From assembly GCA_944548615.1 (NCBI GenBank), contig OX155961.1, positions 22,524,773 to 22,588,772 of the forward strand: a stretch of 64,000 nucleotides of DNA, in the 5' to 3' direction. The DNA is from Micropterix aruncella (Eukaryota > Arthropoda > Insecta > Lepidoptera > Micropterigidae). Shown here one piece after another: positions 57,308-64,000 of this stretch. A model generated the notes under the pieces. The model ran no database searches, was not told where the DNA came from, and saw only the letters and a program-made list of their open reading frames with translations. Numbering within the stretch: the stretch's first letter is position 1; each line of letters begins with the position of its first letter. A program made the position numbers and the translations under genes.

Positions 57308-60045
57308 GCTTGTGTGGAGCTTGTGTGGAGCTGGAGCGGCTTATTGTTTTAAGCGTATACAGACCCCCAAACTCATCATTTGACCGTTTTGAGCAGGTCA
57401 TGGATGAAGCACTATATAAAATTACCAATAATAAAAATAAAGATGTTATGGTTTGTGGTGATTTTAATATCAATTTATTAGAAAATACTACAACTAGTAG
57501 TAGGCTTAAATCTTTTTTTCTATGCTATAATCTTGTGAATCTTTTCTTAGAACCCACGAGAATTACCTCAGAATCCTCAACTTGTATTGACAACATTTTC
57601 ACAAATATTGAACCAGTTCATAAATCGACACTGAATAAGATAGATTCTGACCGCTTAGGCCAATTAGTTATATTGAAAGACATTAGGAACAAAAATATGA
57701 TACAAAAAGAAATTAAATGTACTCCCGTCAATGATACTCGGCTTACACAGTTTAGAGATAATGTATGTTCGCGATTAGTAGAAGTTGACTATGATGAAGA
57801 CCCAAACCGATATTATAACTCTTTGTTTGATATAATACAATCAGAATGCAGTAGAATATTTAAGACTAAGACCAAAAAAATTGCAAATACTCTTATATTC
57901 AGTGATTGGGCGACGCCTGAAATATATAGAAATAGGAATAAACTTTTTGATTTATATGCAGAGAAATCGTTTAATAAAAGTAACGAATTTGCCAAATACG
58001 TCAAAAACGTCTCAAAATGTTTTAAAAGAGATTGTGCTATTGCAAAATCAAAGTTTATTAATAATAAAATTATAAACAGTACAGATGTCGTAAAAACGAC
58101 TTGGCAAATTATCAACAAAGAAACTGGAAAATCCAAATCTCGTGACCTTCAATTTCAATTGTTAATTAAAGATAAGCTCATTACCAGTCATAGAGAAGTG
58201 GCTTATGCATTTGAATCGTTTTTTGCAGATATTCCAGTTTCAACTACCAAGACGCTCAACTCATCTTCTATAGTGGCTGAATCTTTGCTCATACAGAACG
58301 TTCATAGATGTGATGTAGACTTTAGTTTTAAGTCGATCTATCCCATAGAAATTATTGAAACATTCAAAAATTTACATTTCAAAAAGACACTCGACCTGGA
58401 TGGACTCTCTGTTAAAATTATTAGTTCTGTAATATATTCAATGGCCCCCCATTTATCAGCTCTTTTTAACAGATGTATTGAGACTGGCGTATTTCCTAAT
58501 CTTATGAAACACAGTAAAATAGTACCATTATTTAAAAGCGGTAGTAAAACCGACCCTACTAACTTCAGACCTGTATCGATACTGCCGACTCTTAGTAAGC
58601 TGTTTGAAAAAAATATGTTAAACCAGCTACTCATTCATTTCCACACATATAAATTAATGCACAAGAAACAATTTGGTTTCACACGGGGTCGTTCAACAAC
58701 CGATGCAGGTGTTGAGCTTATTCATGAAATTTGTAATGCCTGGGAGGAGTCACGAGATGTAGTAGGCATATTTTGTGACCTTTCCAAGGCCTTTGACTGC
58801 GTACAGCACGACACATTGGTTAGGAAACTTGAACACTACGGTATTACAGGTAGGTCATTAGCCCTTCTTAAAAACTATTTAAATGATAGGGTTCAGAAGG
58901 TTGATGTTGGCGGAGAGAGATCATCCGGCTCGTTAGTATACATGGGAGTACCGCAAGGTTCAATACTTGGACCGTTCCTTTTTCTTATTTATATAAATGA
59001 TTTACCTTACACAGTAAAACCAAATTGTGAGATAGTTTTATTCGCAGATGATACCTCTTTGCTATTCAAAGTAGGTAGACAACAAAATAATTATGACGAT
59101 GTGAATGATTCTATCTCGAATGTTGTGGAATGGTTCACAGCAAACAATCTGCTACTAAATGAAAACAAAAAAAAAAGTATAAAATTCTCACTTCCAAACG
59201 TAAAGCAAATAGGGCCAAATATGATAATAAAAAATGAGCGCCTAGAACTGGTCGATTCCACTGTATTCCTTGGTATCACTTTAGATAAAAAGCTACAATG
59301 GGGCCCACACATTAAGAAATTGGCCGACAGGCTAAGTTCTGCGGCATATGCTGTAAAAAAAATTCGTAATTTAACAGATATAGACACCGCGAGGCTGGTT
59401 TACTTCAGCTATTTTCACAGCTTGATGTCGTATGGCATCTTGCTGTGGGGTCATGCTGCTGACGCTGATAAAATATTTATACTACAGAAACGAGCCATCC
59501 GCGCTATTTATAAATTGGGTGCTAGACAGTCGTTACGCGGAAAATTTAAAGAAATCAATATTTTGACACTTGCATCTCATTACATCTATGAAAACTTAAT
59601 GTATGTGCATACAAATAAAGAACTGTTTTTAAAAAACTCTGATAGGCATGGTGTCAATACTAGAAATAAAAATAAACTTGCTGACCATAAAAGTCGACTC
59701 TCCAAAACCACAAAATCATTGAAAGGGCAATGTATACGCTTCTACAATAAAGTCCCAGTAAAAATGCAAAATTTATCTGTGATACAATTTAGGTCATTTA
59801 TTAAGAAAAAGCTGTACTCAAAGGGCTACTATAAAATAAATGATTATCTAGACGACAAAGACCCTTGGAAATAAAATGGTTACCTCGATTATTAATATCA
59901 CGTTATATATCACAATAATTTGTTATAATGTCACAATATCTTAATTTTTTATCATTTATGTATGTTTGTACCTATGCATTATTGACGTCAAAAAGTTACG
60001 ATTTCGTACTATTTTGAATAAAAAACTTATGATATGATATGATAT
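57308..60045 (+). mobile_element. Young CR1/Jockey-like LINE, 5'-truncated, (GATAT)n tail
   Basis: Inserted in copy 2 between CGCAAACATA and CAAACC, which are joined in copy 1 (49000). The element starts with a 12-base tandem (GCTTGTGTGGA twice) at its truncated 5' end. It has one long ORF and a 160-base 3' UTR ending in TATGATATGATATGATAT, a microsatellite tail rather than poly-A. Any target duplication is at most 3 bases (ATA). Confidence 0.9.
57310..59874 (+). CDS. LINE ORF2 protein: partial endonuclease, reverse transcriptase, C-terminal domain
   Basis: 854 codons, no stop. Residues 1-110 are the C-terminal half of an apurinic-type endonuclease: LSVYRPPNSS, VMVCGDFNINLL, STCIDNIFTN. Reverse transcriptase: [50 protein letters not shown] (from about 488), GVPQGSILGPFLFLIYINDL and catalytic FADD at 578-581. 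C-terminal domain: LVYFSYFHSLMSYGILLWG, IFILQKRAIRAIYKLGARQS, YNKVPVKMQN. The true N-terminus was lost by 5' truncation, so the ATG is fortuitous. The clade (CR1, L2 or Jockey) is not decided. An open frame of this length implies very recent insertion. Confidence 0.9.
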   Translation: MCGACVELERLIVLSVYRPPNSSFDRFEQVMDEALYKITNNKNKDVMVCGDFNINLLENTTTSSRLKSFFLCYNLVNLFLEPTRITSESSTCIDNIFTNIEPVHKSTLNKIDSDRLGQLVILKDIRNKNMIQKEIKCTPVNDTRLTQFRDNVCSRLVEVDYDEDPNRYYNSLFDIIQSECSRIFKTKTKKIANTLIFSDWATPEIYRNRNKLFDLYAEKSFNKSNEFAKYVKNVSKCFKRDCAIAKSKFINNKIINSTDVVKTTWQIINKETGKSKSRDLQFQLLIKDKLITSHREVAYAFESFFADIPVSTTKTLNSSSIVAESLLIQNVHRCDVDFSFKSIYPIEIIETFKNLHFKKTLDLDGLSVKIISSVIYSMAPHLSALFNRCIETGVFPNLMKHSKIVPLFKSGSKTDPTNFRPVSILPTLSKLFEKNMLNQLLIHFHTYKLMHKKQFGFTRGRSTTDAGVELIHEICNAWEESRDVVGIFCDLSKAFDCVQHDTLVRKLEHYGITGRSLALLKNYLNDRVQKVDVGGERSSGSLVYMGVPQGSILGPFLFLIYINDLPYTVKPNCEIVLFADDTSLLFKVGRQQNNYDDVNDSISNVVEWFTANNLLLNENKKKSIKFSLPNVKQIGPNMIIKNERLELVDSTVFLGITLDKKLQWGPHIKKLADRLSSAAYAVKKIRNLTDIDTARLVYFSYFHSLMSYGILLWGHAADADKIFILQKRAIRAIYKLGARQSLRGKFKEINILTLASHYIYENLMYVHTNKELFLKNSDRHGVNTRNKNKLADHKSRLSKTTKSLKGQCIRFYNKVPVKMQNLSVIQFRSFIKKKLYSKGYYKINDYLDDKDPWK

Positions 60046-60096
60046 ACAAACCTGTTTGTCGACAAACATATTATATTATTAAAAAATATGACTTAC

Positions 60097-60304
60097 ACAG
60101 AAGTGAAACACCCCGGGGAAGCGCCATGTATCGCTACTTTGCGGGGGTACCCCCCACCGATAGGGAAAGACCCGGAAGTCCCACTCTTCCATCGTGACAC
60201 CCAGTCAGCCATGACCACCCGAAAGGCTCTAAAGCCCTCCGCGCTACTGGCCAGCTCGGGGTACTCCGACGCGACGTAGCCCCTGATTGCATCGAGAAGT
60301 TCAG
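60097..60304 (-). CDS. Exon-like block, open copy, unidentified
   Basis: Minus strand, 208 bases between a possible acceptor (TTATCTGGAG|CTGAAC) and a consensus donor (TCTGT|GTAAGT), open throughout: ELLDAIRGYVASEYPELASS, FRAFRVVMADWVSRWKSG, PIGGGYPRKVAIHGASP. GC-rich in AT-rich surroundings. The twin at 49054-49256 carries indels and a stop. The acceptor lacks a strong pyrimidine tract. It may be a host exon, a TE-borne gene piece or part of an unknown TE ORF. Confidence 0.3.
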
Positions 60305-60309
60305 CTCCA

Positions 60310-61626
60310 GATAATACTTAGAGATTACATGTTCTGTCCGCACCAGCGCAACTGCCGCCGCATCAGATATGCTTTATGCCGTGGATTTTAGCGCGACGCG
60401 GCGACGTAGGAATGTTACAATCAACAAACATACATAGATAACAATACTACAGTAAATATATTGTGACCATAGGTCGGAGTTTTTAAATCGCTTTTCAGAC
60501 GTCAAACGGTGGAAATATTCCTAACATTTGGCCGTTTCAAGAGCAGATAAATCGTTTACACACACTGCGTTGTCACAAAAAATCTATCGGTCATTATTAT
60601 TCAACGATGCACCGATTCGTCTAACCATTCATGTCAGAATTATTCAGATATTTTTTAAGGCATCACCAGACGTTCGACATGACCGTGACCCCAACGTTTT
60701 TATTTGAATATTTAAGAAGGTTTTACTCGCACGGTGGGTAATTAATTATGTATACGTAAAGTGGTGTCAGTTGGCTTTAGTTGAGAGAAAAGGGACATTT
60801 TTAGTTATGAGTTCTAAGTAATGGCATAATACTACGATGGGGGGAGGGGGAGGAAATCGGACCCAGCCATTAGACACGGGCTGTGTTCTAGCGGTCCTTG
60901 TCCCATTTTTTCAAGACAATGCGCACGCTGGTAGTACAGAAGCCTTTGATTTTTCTGTCCCCTTTCCCACTATTTGGATGCGTCACTGAAGGTATGCCTA
61001 CATACATTTTATGGAACTGGAAAAGAATATCATGAAAAATCGTGAATGTATATAGAAAAAATAATAAAAAAATAAATAAAATCAAGACCGACGTAGAACA
61101 CTTAGGTACAGTCAAAAACTGTGTACACTTCATAGAGAACAAAATATTTGCATCTATCTATCTAGAAGAGTTTACCTGCTAGAACAAAATAACAGCAAGT
61201 TGAGCCGCAATTACACTTTTTGTTTAGCAATAAAAAAAACAACGTTATTGGACTTAATAACAATCATGCTTCACAATCGCGTGATGTTTAATCGATGGTC
61301 ATGGTGAATAGCGTACATTATACTTATGGAAATTTGCGTTGTTTTTAAATACGCGCAAGTAATATATATGACCTGCGCCTACAGTATTTATTGCTGAAAA
61401 ACAATTTTGTTCTCATGCTGAAGGAAAATGTGTCTAAACCACGAAACCTAATGTCATCGCGTTGTTTATGGTAGCCCGCATCAAGTGACATGATACCTGG
61501 GGACGACCATATCTGACGAACTTTCGTTCCATGATTTTTTAAAATAATATAATAAGCACTAATTTTAAAAAAAATCTGAGTGAATCGCTCGATAAGGAAA
61601 CCAATTTCAAATTCAAAATTCTTTAA
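60310..61626. other. AT-rich duplicated spacer, no gene recognised
   Basis: Twin of 49300-50573. Confidence 0.5.
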
Positions 61627-62373
61627 TCTATACTAATATTATAAAGAGTTAAAGTTTGTGAGGTTGTAGGAAGTAATCTCTGGATCTACTGAACCGATTT
61701 TGAAAATTATTTTACCAATAGAAAGCCACGTTATTTGTGAGTGTCATAGGCTATATATTAATCCGAAAAATGAAAAGACTTTTTCGTGGTAGTCGGATTT
61801 GTAAAGTAAGTCGGAGAAAATAAGGTCGAACGAAAACGTTTCTAACTAACTCTGCCTTAACGATGAGAGATATATGATTGAGTTCTATAGAAAAGTTGTA
61901 GAGCTTGATAATACCTACAAAAAAAGTCACCGACAGCATATGTCTAACTTTTATATTTAAGTCACAAAAAGTAGTATTTTATATTAAAAAAATAATTTAA
62001 ATCGTTAGGTCATGTTTATTGGTCATATTACCAACAATTATGAATTCATATCAAAATAAGTACATTTATCGTCTCAAGTGTTTAAAACAAAACACTTTTC
62101 CCTTTCACAGGACATAATTTCCCTTTTACTGCATAAATGGTTAAACAGATAAGACACTCACAAATAAGACACTCACAAGAAGACACTCACAAATAACGAT
62201 AATATAGTCAAATTGGCATGCAAATACATACATACATATGCAGTAAAAATATAACCCTTCTTTTGGCAGTCAGGAAATAAATCATAGCACTCAGTACTAA
62301 CCGAACCACACTCATAATTTCAACAGAAGTAAAAAGTTTTACCTTCTAACGGAAGTGGTCACGGGTCAGCTAG
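61627..62373 (+). mobile_element. Non-autonomous Helitron, 747 bp (duplicate copy 2)
   Basis: Twin of 50574-51319 with the same TC and CTAG ends. Confidence 0.85.
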
Positions 62374-62819
62374 TATAATATAATTATATTGACTGTTTAA
62401 TTCTCTAGCGTCGCACTTAGCCATTTTTTTTATTTAGGCCCTAAATTAATTACAATTAATTGAAACGTGAGAGCGCTTAGAGATTTACGCTAAATAGGCT
62501 TTACCATTAACGCCGTTATACCACCACTGCGCAAAGATAGTTTTACTGTGACAGCGCTGCGATCGAACGTTTAGTGTTCGTCCGCTCGCCGGCGCATACG
62601 CACGTGGAATCTGTGCCTGACGCTTCATCAACGCTGGATTTTTATTGGTCAATCCCTACAGCAGTGACCCCGCCTATTTCTTCGCGGGTCCGCCCGTTTC
62701 AGATATTTTTCTCAGGTAGTATAATAGCCTTAAGACCTTCCTACAAAAACTGGCATAAGAGGCATTAAATCGCCCAAAAAGTTGTTGTGTTGACAAAAGC
62801 GGAAGTATAAACGCGACCT

Positions 62820-63309
62820 TTTTACATTACTGGACTAAAACTAAACAACAGTCCATGACCTGATATCGACCATCATCTTGAAGTTCTAAAAAACTCAAGG
62901 TTATTCCATCCGCCAGCAAGAGCATGGGGTCTCTTTTCTGGGACAATCAAGGGTCGTAAAGGTTGAATATCTTCCTCATAGATCTGTATAACGGGGCCTG
63001 TATATACTATGCAAATAAAAATACTGTGAAGCAAAATACGTGGAAAACGAAGAGGAAAACTAGCTCAAATTGTTTTGCTTCACATGGATAAGCGTTGCGA
63101 TACCTGGCATTGAAGAACCTGGCTTTGAGGTTCTGGAACATCCCGCATACTCACCAAACCATGCCCATAATGATTTCTCTCCTATTTCCAATATTAAAGG
63201 CACATCAGAAAGGTAGAAAATGTAAAGATGATGACGCATGGGTAGCCGCAGTCAAGGAATTTTTAGGTGATCGAAATGAAGAGTTTATATGAAGGTTATT
63301 TTATGTTTA
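62820..63309 (+). pseudogene. Mariner-type transposase remnant (duplicate copy 2)
   Basis: Twin of 51770-52256, with the same breaks. It has an extra change (TGG to TGA) near 63291. Confidence 0.75.
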
Positions 63310-64000
63310 GAAAAATGATAAAATGATTAATGAATTTAAATGTTTACATTTATTTGTTAATATCTTTCATATTTCATCATTTATTATTTGTTTTCGTTTG
63401 GCGCATGATGTGCGTATTAAAACTGTTTTTTTTTAAGATATTGATAGCTAGTCACAGCTTGGAAACATGCCGAGTGAAAAAATAAAAGAAACAAATGCAA
63501 AACACACACATTCTCTAGCTGCTGGTACTATAGGAATTATTCCATCTCCTAATAAATACACTTTTCACCAACTTTCTATTCCAGGCTATGTTACATCTCT
63601 ACCATCTATCATAATTATTATAAGTTGTAGGTAGTTACCGACCTATTTATCTAGTCATTTTATGCGTTACTTCTACTGGTATGCATATTAATGTAGGTTG
63701 ACGACAATTTTACTGAGCATTTAATTAAACTCGAAGTCATTTGGTATGTAGATTAGTGTACATAATTAGAAGTTGTTAATCACGGAGTGGACGAATTGCG
63801 ATTAAGTGGCGACATTTTCAATGCCCACATGATATAACGACTTTAAAATGTAGCTACAATTATAAATGTTCTAGATAACTAAGAATTATTTTTCCAAAGG
63901 CATATGTTACGTCGGATATTATATACTATAAAATAAATTACAGTAATAATAGCACAGGAGAATAAGCATTGTTGTATGAAAGGTGTACTCAGAGTGTAAC
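63310..64000. other. No gene recognised; duplicate of 52257-52944
   Basis: AT-rich, no features beyond the duplication. Confidence 0.5.

Larger units (their letters stand above)
56459..64000 (+). repeat. Duplicated segment, copy 2, running past the window end
   Basis: Same order as 48507-52944 with few substitutions and small indels. It carries a 346-base insertion (about 56921-57266, GTGAA on both sides) and the LINE at 57308-60045, both absent from copy 1. Similarity continues to the last base of the window. Confidence 0.95.

Overview
The window is eukaryotic and almost certainly from an insect, most likely a moth or butterfly. The evidence is non-autonomous Helitrons with lepidopteran-type ends (TC-CTACTAATATTATAAA at the start, CTAG at the end), BEL/Pao, Penelope, RTE, R2-like and several Jockey/CR1-like elements, a tRNA-derived SINE, mariner debris and long (TA)n tracts. 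There is no bacterial gene organisation and no intact host gene. Nearly every recognisable coding stretch belongs to a transposable element. Two 200-base N gaps (5285-5484 and 56259-56458) mark contig joins.

Layout. 1-5284: a BEL/Pao LTR retrotransposon on the minus strand, nearly open but with one in-frame stop and one frameshift, cut by the window edge. 5485-9000: LINE debris, a Penelope 3' end and a head-to-tail pair of a long SINE-like repeat (family A). 9945-11850: a Helitron-like repeat invaded by a LINE and an RTE element. 12026-12220: a GC-rich, splice-bounded exon candidate. 12373-17346: microsatellites and tandem Helitrons. 17600-23620: LINE tails, a large RNase H-bearing LINE (19609-22535, minus) and an R2-like LINE 3' half. 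24460-34054: decayed LINEs of several clades and SINEs. 34302-35004: a near-perfect palindrome between (TA)n tracts. 35413-42150: more SINE-like family A and B copies, a hairpin repeat, a minus-strand Jockey-like LINE and a LINE 3' UTR carrying a nested family A copy. 44829-48479: tRNA SINE, a Helitron with a nested R2-like LINE, a TIR element and another family A copy. 48507-52944 is repeated at 56459-64000 and beyond. 53260-54990: a 3 x 120 bp minisatellite and a Penelope GIY-YIG endonuclease end. 56088-56258: a secreted, cysteine-containing ORF cut by the gap. 57308-60045: a young LINE with an 854-codon ORF, sitting inside the second duplicate.

How the parts relate. Nesting gives relative ages: Helitrons are hosts for LINEs; a LINE 3' UTR hosts a SINE-like copy; the second duplicate hosts a LINE absent from the first. 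The most unusual item is a pair of related, long (about 670-710 bp) SINE-like families (A and B). They have tRNA-promoter-like boxes near the 5' end and a shared 3' hairpin, and two copies have perfect 14-bp target-site duplications. The 48.5-52.9 kb / 56.5-64 kb duplication begins at a gap and may be an uncollapsed allele rather than a true duplication.
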